Part shown: positions 29,877-38,209 of the stretch, piece by piece
How the letters are laid out: each line of letters opens with the position of its first letter
Numbering within the stretch: the first letter of the stretch is position 1
Assembly: GCA_002013415.1 (NCBI GenBank)
Contig: MAEX01000021.1
Coordinates: 37,397-101,396, forward strand
Direction of reading: 5' to 3'
DNA length: 64,000 nucleotides
From: Mycobacterium sp. D16Q14
GTDB lineage: Bacteria; Actinomycetota; Actinomycetes; Mycobacteriales; Mycobacteriaceae
The notes under the pieces: generated by a model
Database searches by the model: none
The model's input: the letters and a program-made list of their open reading frames with translations, nothing else
What the model was told of the DNA's origin: nothing
Translations under genes and position numbers: made by a program

Positions 29877-31337
29877 ATGAGTACAACCATGACCAACGGT
29901 CTTCGCCCCAGCGGCTCATCCGTGGCCGACACCCCGACCTACGACCTCGTTGTCATCGGCTCCGGCCCCGGGGGCCAGAAGGCCGCTATCGCCGCTGCCA
30001 AGCTGGGTAAATCGGTGGCGGTGATCGAGCGTGACAACATGCTCGGCGGTGTCTGCACCAACACCGGAACCATCCCGTCCAAGACGCTGCGAGAGGCCGT
30101 GCTCTACCTGACCGGCATGAACCAGCGCGAGCTGTACGGCGCGAGCTACCGGGTGAAGGCCAACATCACCCCCGAGGACCTGCTGGCCCGCACAGAGCAC
30201 GTCATCCGCAAGGAGATCGAGGTGGTGCGCGCCCAGCTGCTGCGCAACCGCATCGATTTGATCACCGGCATCGGACGGTTCGCCGATGAGCACACCGTCA
30301 TCGTGGAGGAACCCTCCCGCGGAGAGCGCACTACCCTGCACGCTCACTATGCCGTCATCGCCACCGGCACTAAACCCGCCCGGCCTTCGGGTGTGGCCTT
30401 CGATGAGCGACGAGTCCTCGACTCGGACGGCATCCTGGACCTGCGCTTCATCCCGGGATCTATGGTCGTGGTCGGCGCGGGCGTCATCGGAATCGAGTAC
30501 GCCTCCATGTTCGCCGCCCTGGGCACCAAGGTGACCGTGGTAGAGAAGCGCGACACGATGCTCGACTTCTGTGATCCCGAAGTCGTTGAGGCCCTTCGCT
30601 TTCACCTGCGGGACTTGGCAGTGACGTTCCGCTTCGGCGAGGAGGTCACCACCGTCGACGTCAATGACTCCGGCACCATGACCACCTTGGCCAGCGGCAA
30701 GCAGATCCCCGCCGACACCGTGATGTACTCCGCGGGGCGGCAGGGTCAGACCGATCAGCTCGACCTCGCCCAGGCGGGGCTCGAGGCCGACAGCCGCGGT
30801 CGGATCTGGGTCGACGCGAATTTTCAGACCAAGGTCGATCACATCTATGCGGTGGGCGACGTGATCGGTTTCCCGGCACTGGCAGCCACCTCGATGGACC
30901 AGGGCCGCCTGGCGGCGTACCACGCGTTCGGCGAACCCTCGAAGGGCATGACCGATCTGCAGCCCATCGGCATCTACTCGATCCCCGAGGTGTCCTATGT
31001 GGGCGCCACCGAGGTTGAACTCACCAAGAATGCGATTCCCTACGAGGTGGGCGTCTCGCGTTACCGCGAGCTGGCGCGCGGGCAGATCGCCGGGGATTCC
31101 TACGGCATGCTCAAGCTGCTGGTGTCCACCGAGGATCTCAAGCTGCTCGGGGTGCACATCTTCGGCTCCGATGCCACCGACCTAGTCCACATCGGACAGG
31201 CCGTTATGGGCTGCGGCGGCACCGTCGAATACCTGGTCGACGCGGTTTTCAACTACCCCACGTTCTCCGAGGCGTACAAAGTCGCCGCGCTCGATGTGAC
31301 GAACAAGATTCGCGCGCTCAACCAGTTCAGGACCTGA
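29877..31337 (+). CDS. sthA: Soluble pyridine nucleotide transhydrogenase
   Basis: FAD-dependent enzyme of 486 residues that exchanges hydride between NAD(H) and NADP(H). Motifs: YDLVVIGSGPGGQKAAIAAA near residue 21 (FAD), MLGGVCTNTGTIPSKTLREA near 55, where the second Cys of the disulfide reductases is replaced by Thr as in SthA, SMVVVGAGVIGIEYASMFAA near 196 (NAD), HIYAVGDVIGFPALAATSMD near 320 (FAD), and VFNYPTFSEAYKVAALDV near the C-terminus. ATG at 29877 adds about 20 residues to the usual start; ATG at 29889 is an alternative. Very close to Rv2713 through the core. Confidence 0.95.
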   Translation: MSTTMTNGLRPSGSSVADTPTYDLVVIGSGPGGQKAAIAAAKLGKSVAVIERDNMLGGVCTNTGTIPSKTLREAVLYLTGMNQRELYGASYRVKANITPEDLLARTEHVIRKEIEVVRAQLLRNRIDLITGIGRFADEHTVIVEEPSRGERTTLHAHYAVIATGTKPARPSGVAFDERRVLDSDGILDLRFIPGSMVVVGAGVIGIEYASMFAALGTKVTVVEKRDTMLDFCDPEVVEALRFHLRDLAVTFRFGEEVTTVDVNDSGTMTTLASGKQIPADTVMYSAGRQGQTDQLDLAQAGLEADSRGRIWVDANFQTKVDHIYAVGDVIGFPALAATSMDQGRLAAYHAFGEPSKGMTDLQPIGIYSIPEVSYVGATEVELTKNAIPYEVGVSRYRELARGQIAGDSYGMLKLLVSTEDLKLLGVHIFGSDATDLVHIGQAVMGCGGTVEYLVDAVFNYPTFSEAYKVAALDVTNKIRALNQFRT

Positions 31338-31483
31338 GGGATTTCGCGCTGGGCGAATACCGCCCGCCCTCCTGAGGAAACAGGAATTCGCATCCCGCCT
31401 GGGCCGTTGAGCCAGTAGGTACATTCGCCGTTTGCCTGCCGGTAAGGGACACTGGTGGGACGAGGGCGCGATGGGAGGCGAAC

Positions 31484-32467
31484 ATGGCAAGCAGTAGTGA
31501 CGGAGAGCAGCAGCCGTACAGGCCGGATCAGAGCGGCATGTACGAGTTGGAATTCCCGGGGCCCCAGCTGGCATCCGCCGATGGACGCGGCCCTGTTCTG
31601 GTGCACGCGTTGCAGGGGTTCTCCGACTCTGGCCACGCCGTGAAGCTAGCCGCAGCACATCTGCGCGACACGCTGCAGAGCGAGCTGGTTGCGTCGTTCG
31701 CCATCGACGATCTGCTCGACTACCGATCGCGCCGGCCGGTGATGACGTTCAAGAGCGATCACTTCACCGAGTACGCCACCCCCGAGCTCAACCTGTACGC
31801 GCTCAAGGACACCAAGGGCACACCGTTCCTGTTGCTGGCCGGGCTTGAGCCGGATCTGAAGTGGGAACGGTTCGTCACCGCGATCCGGCTGTTGGCCGAG
31901 CAGCTCGGTGTGCGCAAGACCATCGGGCTGGGCGCGATTCCCATGGCGGTTCCGCACACTCGTCCCATCACGCTTACCGCTCACGGCAACGACCGAAAGA
32001 CGCTTGATGAGCATCCCGGCTGGATCGATGAGGTTCAGGTGCCGGGCAGCGCATCGAACCTGTTGGAATTCCGGCTCGCCCAGCATGGTCACGATGTGAT
32101 CGGCTTCGCCGTCCACGTCCCGCACTACCTGGCGCAGACCGACTACCCGGAGGCATCACAACGCCTGCTGGAGGAAGTGGCCAGGACCGGCGAGCTGGAT
32201 CTTCCGCTGCAGGAGCTCACCGAGGCTGCCGGCAAGGTGCGCAATCAGATCAACGAGCAGGTGGAAGGCAGCGAGGAAGTGGCTCAGGTGGTCCACGCGC
32301 TGGAACGCCAGTACGACGCCTTTGTTTCTGCGCAGGAGAACCGCTCGTTGCTGGCACGAGACGAGGAGTTGCCGAGCGGCGACGAGCTGGCCGGAGAATT
32401 CGAGAGATTCCTCGCTGAACAGGCCAAGTTCGGTGAGGATCCGTCCGCCGACGGCCCGATTCTCTAG
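31484..32467 (+). CDS. PAC2-family protein
   Basis: Protein of 327 residues of the PAC2 family (Rv2714 type), related to proteasome-assembly chaperone 2. It shows PVLVHALQGFSDSGHAVKLA near residue 36, ELVASFAIDDLLDYRSRRPV near 65, PFLLLAGLEPDLKWERF near 107, and KTIGLGAIPMAVPHTRPITL near 143. The C-terminal 80 residues are helical and acidic (VEGSEEVAQVVHALERQYDA). GGGAGGCG lies just before the ATG. A role as a chaperone in proteasome-like assembly is proposed from the family only. Confidence 0.88.
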   Translation: MASSSDGEQQPYRPDQSGMYELEFPGPQLASADGRGPVLVHALQGFSDSGHAVKLAAAHLRDTLQSELVASFAIDDLLDYRSRRPVMTFKSDHFTEYATPELNLYALKDTKGTPFLLLAGLEPDLKWERFVTAIRLLAEQLGVRKTIGLGAIPMAVPHTRPITLTAHGNDRKTLDEHPGWIDEVQVPGSASNLLEFRLAQHGHDVIGFAVHVPHYLAQTDYPEASQRLLEEVARTGELDLPLQELTEAAGKVRNQINEQVEGSEEVAQVVHALERQYDAFVSAQENRSLLARDEELPSGDELAGEFERFLAEQAKFGEDPSADGPIL

Positions 32468-32521
32468 CCCGGTTCTGCGCTCGCCGCGCCAAATTTGCCG
32501 CGACGGGTGAAAATACTCCAC

Positions 32522-33595
32522 ATGAATCCACCACCGAGGCTCCTGCGTCCGGTGCCGGATACCGCGCACGCCGACGGTGACGACACGGTCCAACCCGCTA
32601 GCAATACGACCACGCAACCTCGGATGGCGTTCCGCACCATCCACGGTTACAGACGCGCCTTCAGGATTGCAGGATCGGGACCTGCGCTGTTGCTGATCCA
32701 CGGGATCGGCGATAACTCGGCCACCTGGGACAGTGTGCACGCGCAGCTTGCCGAGCATTTCACCGTGATCGCCCCGGACCTGCTGGGCCACGGGCAGTCC
32801 GACAAACCGCGCGCCGACTACTCGGTGGCGGCCTACGCCAACGGGATGCGGGACCTGTTGGCGGTACTGGACATCGACAAGGTCACCGTCGTCGGGCATT
32901 CGCTGGGCGGCGGTGTTGCGATGCAATTCACCTACCAGTTCCCCCATCTGGTCGAGCGGCTCATTCTGGTCTCGCCAGGCGGGGTGACCAAGGACGTCAA
33001 CATCGTATTGCGTTGCGCGTCATTGCCCTTCGTCGGAGATGCGCTGGGGCTGCTGAGGCTACCGCTGGCGATGCCCATGATCCGGCTCGGCGGCGCCGTG
33101 GCGCGCGCGACACTGGGGCGGGCGGGAATGGCCCGCGACATCCCCGATGTTCTGCGCGTTCTCGCCGATCTGCCCGAACCCCGGGCCTCGGCCGCCTTCA
33201 CCCGAACACTGCGCGCCGTGGTCGATTGGCGCGGCCAGGTGGTGACCATGCTAGACCGATGTTATTTGACCGAATCTGTTCCTGTGCAGCTCATTTGGGG
33301 CAGCGATGATCTGGTGATCCCCGTGAGCCATGGCCATCTGGCGCACGCCGCGATGCCCGGGGCGACACTGGAGATCTTCGACCGCTCCGGACATTTCCCG
33401 TTCCATGACGACCCCGAGCGATTCATCGCCATCGTTCGCCAATTCATCGCCTCCACTGAGCCCGCTCAATACGACGAGGATGAATTGCGCCGATTGTTGC
33501 GCACCGGCGTCACCGAAGACACGATTAGCGGGGCCGCGCGCACCCGTATGGCGGTGCTCGACGCCATGGGCACAGACGAGCGCAGCGCCACCTAA
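32522..33595 (+). CDS. Alpha/beta-fold hydrolase
   Basis: Hydrolase of 357 residues (Rv2715 type). The oxyanion region is LLIHGIGDNSATWDSVHAQL near residue 60, the nucleophile motif is VVGHSLGGGVAMQFTY near 124 with the Ser in GHSLGG, the acid is the Asp in LIWGSDDLVIPVSHG near 257, and the His is in FDRSGHFPFHDDPERF near 287. All three catalytic residues are present, so it should be active. ATG at 32522 is used; TTG at 32495 would add 9 residues. The substrate is unknown; similar mycobacterial enzymes act on esters or epoxides. Confidence 0.87.
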   Translation: MNPPPRLLRPVPDTAHADGDDTVQPASNTTTQPRMAFRTIHGYRRAFRIAGSGPALLLIHGIGDNSATWDSVHAQLAEHFTVIAPDLLGHGQSDKPRADYSVAAYANGMRDLLAVLDIDKVTVVGHSLGGGVAMQFTYQFPHLVERLILVSPGGVTKDVNIVLRCASLPFVGDALGLLRLPLAMPMIRLGGAVARATLGRAGMARDIPDVLRVLADLPEPRASAAFTRTLRAVVDWRGQVVTMLDRCYLTESVPVQLIWGSDDLVIPVSHGHLAHAAMPGATLEIFDRSGHFPFHDDPERFIAIVRQFIASTEPAQYDEDELRRLLRTGVTEDTISGAARTRMAVLDAMGTDERSAT

Positions 33596-33667
33596 CCACG
33601 AGAGCTCAAGCGCTACCAGAGGTTTGCGCAATTCATGGGTACCTGGGTGCACAGCACGCGGGAGACG

Positions 33668-33673
33668 TAGAGT
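33668..33673 (+). promoter_or_regulatory. Leaderless -10 element (PhzF-like gene)
   Basis: TAGAGT ends 6 bases before the ATG at 33680. Confidence 0.5.
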
Positions 33674-33679
33674 CGAGGA

Positions 33680-34363
33680 ATGAGCGTCGATGTCGCGGTT
33701 GTGCGCGTATTCACCGACAAGACGGGCAACTTCGGAAATCCCCTGGGGATCGTCAATGGCGCCGACGTCGCCGCGTCGGACCGCCAGGAAATCGCTACCC
33801 GGTTGGGTTTCAGCGAGACGGTTTTCGTTGATCTTCCTGCAGAAGGGTCCAACACCGCACATCTGCGGATCTTCACCCCGGCAGCCGAACTGCCCTTCGC
33901 CGGACATCCGACGGTGGGATTGGCGTGGTGGCTGCGCGAACGCGGGACACCGGTCAACACCCTTCAAGTTCCTGCCGGCGTTCTGCAGGTCAACTACGAC
34001 GACCGCACGTGGATACGAGCCCGGTCCGAATGGGCCCCGGAAACCGATTTTCACGAGCTGGACTCCCCCGGCGATGTGGATGCCGCCGACCCCGCCGACT
34101 ATGCGGACGAACTGCTGCATTGCGTGTGGGCGTGGCAGGACCGTGACGCGAATCTGGTGCGATCTCGGGTGTTCGCCTCCGACCTGGGCGTCAACGAGGA
34201 TGAGGCGACCGGATCTGTCGCGGCACGGATGACCGATCTGTTGAGCCGTGATCTGATCGTCAACCAGGGCAAGGGGTCGCAGATTCTTACGCAGTGGAGC
34301 CCAGAGGGCTGGGTGACGATCGGTGGCCATGTCGTCGCCGATCAATCGTTGACATTGAACTAG
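33680..34363 (+). CDS. PhzF-family isomerase-like protein
   Basis: Protein of 227 residues (Rv2716 type), of the PhzF/diaminopimelate-epimerase fold. The N-terminus VVRVFTDKTGNFGNPLGIVN, then SETVFVDLPAEGSNTAHLRI and FTPAAELPFAGHPTVGLAWW, carries the Glu of the PhzF active site (SETVF) and the GHP loop. The C-terminal half is shorter than in canonical PhzF of about 280 residues, but contains NEDEATGSVAARMTDLLSRD, the second substrate loop. Reaction unknown. Confidence 0.86.
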   Translation: MSVDVAVVRVFTDKTGNFGNPLGIVNGADVAASDRQEIATRLGFSETVFVDLPAEGSNTAHLRIFTPAAELPFAGHPTVGLAWWLRERGTPVNTLQVPAGVLQVNYDDRTWIRARSEWAPETDFHELDSPGDVDAADPADYADELLHCVWAWQDRDANLVRSRVFASDLGVNEDEATGSVAARMTDLLSRDLIVNQGKGSQILTQWSPEGWVTIGGHVVADQSLTLN

Positions 34364-34387
34364 CAGCGCGTCGATCCCAGCCGGAGA

Positions 34388-34852
34388 TCAGGATCCGGTC
34401 GGTGCGTCCCGATGGGCGCGCAGCGCGGCGATCTCACGTTCGAAGTCATCGGCGGAGCTGAATCCGCGATACACCGAGGCGAAGCGCAGATATGCGACCT
34501 CATCCAGGTCACGTAGCGGGCCGAGGATGGCCAGGCCCACCTCATTACTGGGAATCTCCGGGGACCCGGCGGCCCGGACGGCATCTTCGACCTGCTGGGC
34601 AAGCAGATTCAGCGCATCGTCATCGACATCGCGGCCCTGACAGGCCCGGCGCACGCCCTTGATGACCTTGTCGCGACTGAACGGCTCGGTGACACCGCTG
34701 CGCTTCACAACGGCCAGCACCGCAGTCTCGACAGTGGTGAAACGACGGCCGCACTCCGGGCACGATCGCCGTCGACGTATCGCCTGACCCTCATCCGCCT
34801 CACGGGAATCGACAACGCGCGAGTCTGGATGACGGCAGAACGGACAGTGCAT
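34388..34852 (-). CDS. nrdR: Transcriptional repressor NrdR
   Basis: Ribonucleotide-reductase regulator of 154 residues. The N-terminal zinc ribbon is MHCPFCRHPDSRVVDSREAD and CPECGRRFTTVE (two CxxC pairs), followed by the ATP-cone domain VVKRSGVTEPFSRDKVIKGV. It senses ATP/dATP and represses nrd genes when dATP is high. ATG at 34852 has GAAGGAG upstream; the longer frame to 35161 is ignored because it overlaps chiZ in another frame. It lies just downstream of chiZ on the same strand. Confidence 0.95.
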   Translation of the reverse strand: MHCPFCRHPDSRVVDSREADEGQAIRRRRSCPECGRRFTTVETAVLAVVKRSGVTEPFSRDKVIKGVRRACQGRDVDDDALNLLAQQVEDAVRAAGSPEIPSNEVGLAILGPLRDLDEVAYLRFASVYRGFSSADDFEREIAALRAHRDAPTGS

Positions 34853-34982
34853 TACTGCTCCTTCGCCGGTTCTGGACTCCAAGTCACTGGGCTGAGTGGG
34901 CTGACACACAGCGCAGCGCGCCCAGACCGGTCTCGAGGATACCCGTGCCCCCACACGTTCGAAGGTCACGCCCGTTCGCCGA

Positions 34983-35492
34983 TCAGCCGACCGGGGAAAC
35001 CAGCGTCTGACCGGCTTGTACTGTCGCCGAGCCGAGTTCATTGAGTTCACGGATCTTGGACACCACCGCTGAGCGCGGGGCATCCGGCGCGACACGCGAG
35101 GCCAGGTCGGCCAGGGTCTCACCGGGCGCGACCTGGACGACCGCCACACGCTCCGGCACACCTACTCCCCCAACTCCGGCCGCACTGACCTGGCCGAGCA
35201 TCAGCAGCCACATCGTCGCCAGCGCGGCACCCACCGAGACAACAATGGTCGCCTTCAGGCTCACCGGACGACGACCATGCACCCGATGCGGCACCGCCGA
35301 TACCCGGACACCGGTGCCCCGGTACGCAGCCGGTCGGCCGGCGGGCCTCCGATAGGCCACGGTGCGCACCGGCAGCGCCCGACGCTGAGTCAGCGGGTAT
35401 TCCGCGCTGTAGGCACGTGCCTGCGGGGCGTAATCGCGTGACGCGCACTCGGCAGCGCGAGAACGCGGTGTGGTGAGAACGTTTGTGCTCAT
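34983..35492 (-). CDS. chiZ: LysM cell-wall protein ChiZ, SOS-induced
   Basis: Membrane protein of 169 residues (Rv2719c type), which in M. tuberculosis has cell-wall hydrolase activity and delays septation after DNA damage. It has a long basic cytoplasmic N-terminus (RRALPVRTVAYRRPAGRPAA), a membrane segment near residue 90 (LKATIVVSVGAALATMWLLM), and a C-terminal LysM domain of about 50 residues (VAVVQVAPGETLADLASRVA to NELGSATVQAGQTLVSPVG). ATG at 35492 has GGAAGGG upstream. It is divergent from lexA, and two LexA-box-like palindromes lie in front of it. Confidence 0.9.
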   Translation of the reverse strand: MSTNVLTTPRSRAAECASRDYAPQARAYSAEYPLTQRRALPVRTVAYRRPAGRPAAYRGTGVRVSAVPHRVHGRRPVSLKATIVVSVGAALATMWLLMLGQVSAAGVGGVGVPERVAVVQVAPGETLADLASRVAPDAPRSAVVSKIRELNELGSATVQAGQTLVSPVG

Positions 35493-35552
35493 TTGTGTGC
35501 CCTTCCTGTCCTGTCGATCGGTAGGCCCGTTCGCTCTTATGTTCGAATGTAC

Positions 35553-35568
35553 TCGATCATGTGTTCGA
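35553..35568. promoter_or_regulatory. LexA box 1 (chiZ side)
   Basis: TCGATC-ATGT-GTTCGA, one mismatch from the mycobacterial SOS palindrome TCGAAC-N4-GTTCGA. Confidence 0.7.
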
Positions 35569-35571
35569 TGT

Positions 35572-35587
35572 CCGAACATGTGATCGA
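35572..35587. promoter_or_regulatory. LexA box 2 (tandem, degenerate)
   Basis: CCGAAC-ATGT-GATCGA, two mismatches from the SOS palindrome, 3 bases after box 1. The two boxes together form a near-palindrome of 35 bases. Confidence 0.5.
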
Positions 35588-35673
35588 TTTGTAGCATCCG
35601 CCACCGACAAGTGGTCTTAAGCTGCACGAATGCTGCCCGCGCGCGCCCCCTCGGGCACTATTCGCGACACGCA

Positions 35674-35689
35674 TCGAACACATGTTTGA
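35674..35689. promoter_or_regulatory. LexA box 3 (lexA autoregulation)
   Basis: TCGAAC-ACAT-GTTTGA, one mismatch from consensus. Its right arm overlaps the lexA -35 element. Confidence 0.8.
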
Positions 35690-35714
35690 TAAATACCGTC
35701 GACAGGTCTAGATT
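35686..35714 (+). promoter_or_regulatory. SigA-type lexA promoter
   Basis: TTGATA (35686-35691), 17 bases, TAGATT (35709-35714), then 7 bases to the ATG at 35722. This predicts a leaderless lexA mRNA controlled by the overlapping box 3. Confidence 0.65.
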
Positions 35715-35721
35715 CGGGCCC

Positions 35722-36396
35722 ATGAGCGATACACCCAGCAAGGGACCCGCCACCGGTTCACTGACCGAGCGCCAGCGGACCATCCTGGAGGTCATCCGCG
35801 CATCGGTAAGTGAGCGGGGTTACCCCCCGAGCATCCGCGAAATCGGCGATGCCGTCGGGCTTACCTCGACATCGTCGGTCGCCCATCAACTACGCACCCT
35901 CGAACAGAAGGGCTTCCTGCGGCGCGATCCGAATCGTCCACGCGCCGTTGATGTTCGAGGAATCGATGTTTCCCACGGCCCGTCCGCGACCACCGATGTG
36001 GCCGGTTCCGGCGACCTGCCCGAGCCAACATTCGTGCCCGTCCTGGGCCGTATCGCCGCCGGTGGTCCCATCCTGGCCGAGGAGGCCGTAGAGGATGTGT
36101 TCCCGCTCCCCCGCGAGCTGGTTGGCGAGGGATCGCTGTTCCTGCTCAAGGTCGTCGGCGAATCGATGATCGACGCCGCGATATGCGATGGCGACTGGGT
36201 AGTGGTCCGCCAGCAGAATGTCGCCGACAACGGCGATATCGTGGCGGCGATGATCGACGGCGAGGCGACCGTCAAGACATTCAAGCGGACAACGGGTCAG
36301 GTGTGGCTGATGCCGCACAACCCACTGTTCGAGCCGATCCCCGGAAATGACGCCGCCATCCTCGGCAAGGTCGTCACCGTCCTGCGCAAGATCTAG
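35722..36396 (+). CDS. lexA: SOS repressor LexA
   Basis: Repressor of the SOS regulon, 224 residues. The N-terminal winged helix is LTERQRTILEVIRASVSERG to GLTSTSSVAHQLRTLEQKGF (about residues 14-64). The self-cleavage domain holds the Ala-Gly cleavage site in GRIAAGGPILAEE near residue 111, the nucleophile Ser in VVGESMIDAAI near 148, and the Lys in ATVKTFKR near 185. RecA bound to single-stranded DNA triggers cleavage. ATG at 35722 sits 7 bases after a -10 element. It overlaps the convergent GNAT gene by 4 bases. Confidence 0.96.
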   Translation: MSDTPSKGPATGSLTERQRTILEVIRASVSERGYPPSIREIGDAVGLTSTSSVAHQLRTLEQKGFLRRDPNRPRAVDVRGIDVSHGPSATTDVAGSGDLPEPTFVPVLGRIAAGGPILAEEAVEDVFPLPRELVGEGSLFLLKVVGESMIDAAICDGDWVVVRQQNVADNGDIVAAMIDGEATVKTFKRTTGQVWLMPHNPLFEPIPGNDAAILGKVVTVLRKI

Positions 36397-36938
36397 CCGT
36401 CACCAGGCGGCGGTCCGGGTGCGGAATCGTCGTCTGTGCGGCCGTCGAGGGACGGCAGGATCAGCTGGAAATGCGCCACGTCGTGCCAGCTGCCCAACTT
36501 GTAGCCGATGCGTCGGTAGCATGCGACTTGCTCGAATCCTATTGCCCGGTGCAGCTTTTCACTCGCCGCATTGGGAACCACGACAACGGCGAGCACCGTG
36601 CGATAGCCCAGGGAGCGCAGCCGGTCGAGCAGTGCCGTGTACAACTGGCGGCCCGTCCCGCGCTGCTGCCTAGTGCCGTCCACGTACACACTGACCTCAC
36701 ACGCCCACTGATAGGCGGTCCGCGATTTCCACGGCACCGCATAGGCGTAGCCGAGGATCTCACCGCCATCCTCGGCGACAAGCCAGGCATGCCGGTGAGC
36801 CGCCGTGCGGATGCGTTCGGCAAGAACAGCATCCGACGGCGGCACCTCCTCGAACGAGATGGCCGTATCCGTGACATACGGCGCATAGATCGCCGCACAG
36901 GCGGCCGCGTTATCGGCGGCTGCGTCGCGAATGATCAT
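36393..36938 (-). CDS. GNAT acetyltransferase, phosphinothricin-acetyltransferase-like
   Basis: N-acetyltransferase of 181 residues. MIIRDAAADNAAACAAIYAP and DTAISFEEVPPSDAVLAERI are typical of the Pat/MddA group, which acetylate phosphinothricin or methionine derivatives. The acetyl-CoA loop is RQQRGTGRQLYTALLDRL near residue 90 (Q/R-x-x-G-x-G/A). FEQVACYRRIGYKLGSWHDV near 138 is the substrate-side C-terminal segment. It is likely a detoxifying or amino-acid-analogue acetyltransferase; the real substrate is unknown. It is followed 6 bases before the acyl-CoA dehydrogenase gene stop region on the same strand. Confidence 0.87.
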   Translation of the reverse strand: MIIRDAAADNAAACAAIYAPYVTDTAISFEEVPPSDAVLAERIRTAAHRHAWLVAEDGGEILGYAYAVPWKSRTAYQWACEVSVYVDGTRQQRGTGRQLYTALLDRLRSLGYRTVLAVVVVPNAASEKLHRAIGFEQVACYRRIGYKLGSWHDVAHFQLILPSLDGRTDDDSAPGPPPGDG

Positions 36939-36944
36939 GAGGCG

Positions 36945-38099
36945 CTAAAGCGAGCGCCCGATGATCTCCTTCATGATCTCGGTGGTTCCGCCGTAGATCG
37001 TCTGGATACGCGAGTCCATGTACGCCCGGGCAACCGGGTACTCGCGCATGAAGCCATATCCACCGTGCAGCTGCAGGCAGCGGTCGATCAGGTGGACCTG
37101 CTTCTCGGTGCTGTACCACTTGGCCATCGCGGCCTGCTCGACGCTCAGTTCCTTCTTGTTGAGCAGCGTGATGAACTCGTCGACCATGATCCGGATCATC
37201 GTGGCATCGGTGGCGAGCTCGGCCAGCACAAAGCGGCTGTTCTGAAAGCTCTTGATGGGCTTGCCGAACGCCTTGCGCTCGGACGTGTACTGGATGGTCG
37301 CCTCAAGCATGGTTTCCATCGCCGCAGCCGCTACGACAGCAATGGACATGCGCTCTTGGGGCAGGTTTTGCATGAGGTAGATGAAGCCCTGGCCCTCTTC
37401 ACCCAGCAGGTTGGCGGCGGGCACCCGGACATCGGTGAAGGACAGCTCGGCGGTGTCCTGTGCATCAAGACCCATCTTGTCGAGCTTGCGGCCGCGCTCA
37501 AAGCCCTCCATGCCGCGTTCCACGACGATGAGGCTGAAGCCCAGCGCACCCTTCTCGGGATCGGTCTGTGCGACCACGATGACCAGGTCGGCGTTAATGC
37601 CGTTGGTGATGAAGGTCTTGGACCCATTGAGAATGTAATGATCGCCGTCCTTGACTGCGCGGGTCTTGATGCCCTGCAGGTCACTTCCGGTGCCCGGCTC
37701 GGTCATAGCGATGGCGGTGATCAGCTCGCCGGAACAGAAACCGGGGAACCAGCGGGCCTTCTGCTCGTCGTTAGCCAGATCCCGGAAGTACGGGCCCGCG
37801 ACATCGTTGTGCAAAGTGAAACCGATACCCGACTGGCGAGCCTTGGTGATCTCTTCGCCGATGATGGCGTTGTAGCGGAAATCGACGAGTCCGCCGCCGC
37901 CGAACTCCTCGGGCATGTCAGTGCCCAGGAAGCCCTGTTTGCCCGCCTCGACCCAGAGAGAACGGTCGACGATCTTGTTCTCGTCCCACTCCTCCCGGTA
38001 CGGCTCGGCATGCCGTTCCAGGAAGGTCTTGAACGACTCGCGGAACAGTTCGTGCTCGGGTTCGAAAATGGTGCGTTTGAACTTGACGGCGCCGGCCAT
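36945..38099 (-). CDS. Acyl-CoA dehydrogenase (FadE type)
   Basis: FAD-dependent acyl-CoA dehydrogenase of 384 residues, catalysing the first step of beta-oxidation-type reactions. Segments: FGGGGLVDFRYNAIIGEEIT near residue 68, ITAIAMTEPGTGSDLQGIKT near 128 (FAD/substrate binding), YILNGSKTFITNGINADLVI near 156, and the C-terminal QLHGGYGFMREYPVARAYMD near 343 with YGGTTEIMKEIIGRSL at the end. The catalytic base position in the YGGTTE loop holds Glu. ATG at 38099 has GGAAGGTG upstream. It starts divergently from the BisC-type gene, with a 24-base inverted repeat between them. Confidence 0.9.
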   Translation of the reverse strand: MAGAVKFKRTIFEPEHELFRESFKTFLERHAEPYREEWDENKIVDRSLWVEAGKQGFLGTDMPEEFGGGGLVDFRYNAIIGEEITKARQSGIGFTLHNDVAGPYFRDLANDEQKARWFPGFCSGELITAIAMTEPGTGSDLQGIKTRAVKDGDHYILNGSKTFITNGINADLVIVVAQTDPEKGALGFSLIVVERGMEGFERGRKLDKMGLDAQDTAELSFTDVRVPAANLLGEEGQGFIYLMQNLPQERMSIAVVAAAAMETMLEATIQYTSERKAFGKPIKSFQNSRFVLAELATDATMIRIMVDEFITLLNKKELSVEQAAMAKWYSTEKQVHLIDRCLQLHGGYGFMREYPVARAYMDSRIQTIYGGTTEIMKEIIGRSL

Positions 38100-38140
38100 G
38101 ATCACCTTCCGGTTTGGGTTTACGTACTCGGCAGAATGTA

Positions 38141-38164
38141 TACCAACCCACTGGTCGGTTGGTA
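38141..38164. promoter_or_regulatory. TetR-like operator between fadE and the molybdoenzyme gene
   Basis: TACCAACC (38141-38148) and GGTTGGTA (38157-38164) are perfect inverted repeats separated by 8 bases. On the minus strand the site abuts TACATT (38140-38135), a plausible -10 for the acyl-CoA dehydrogenase gene, so repressor binding would block it. No TetR gene is in the window next to it. Confidence 0.55.
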
Positions 38165-38191
38165 CCCGCCTACCTGGTTTCGACGGACAGA

Positions 38192-38203
38192 AAGCCTAGG
38201 CTT
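38192..38203. promoter_or_regulatory. Palindrome containing the leaderless -10 of the molybdoenzyme gene
   Basis: AAGCCTAGGCTT is a perfect 12-base palindrome. It includes TAGGCT (38197-38202), which ends 7 bases before the GTG at 38210. Confidence 0.45.
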
Positions 38204-38209
38204 ACTGGG

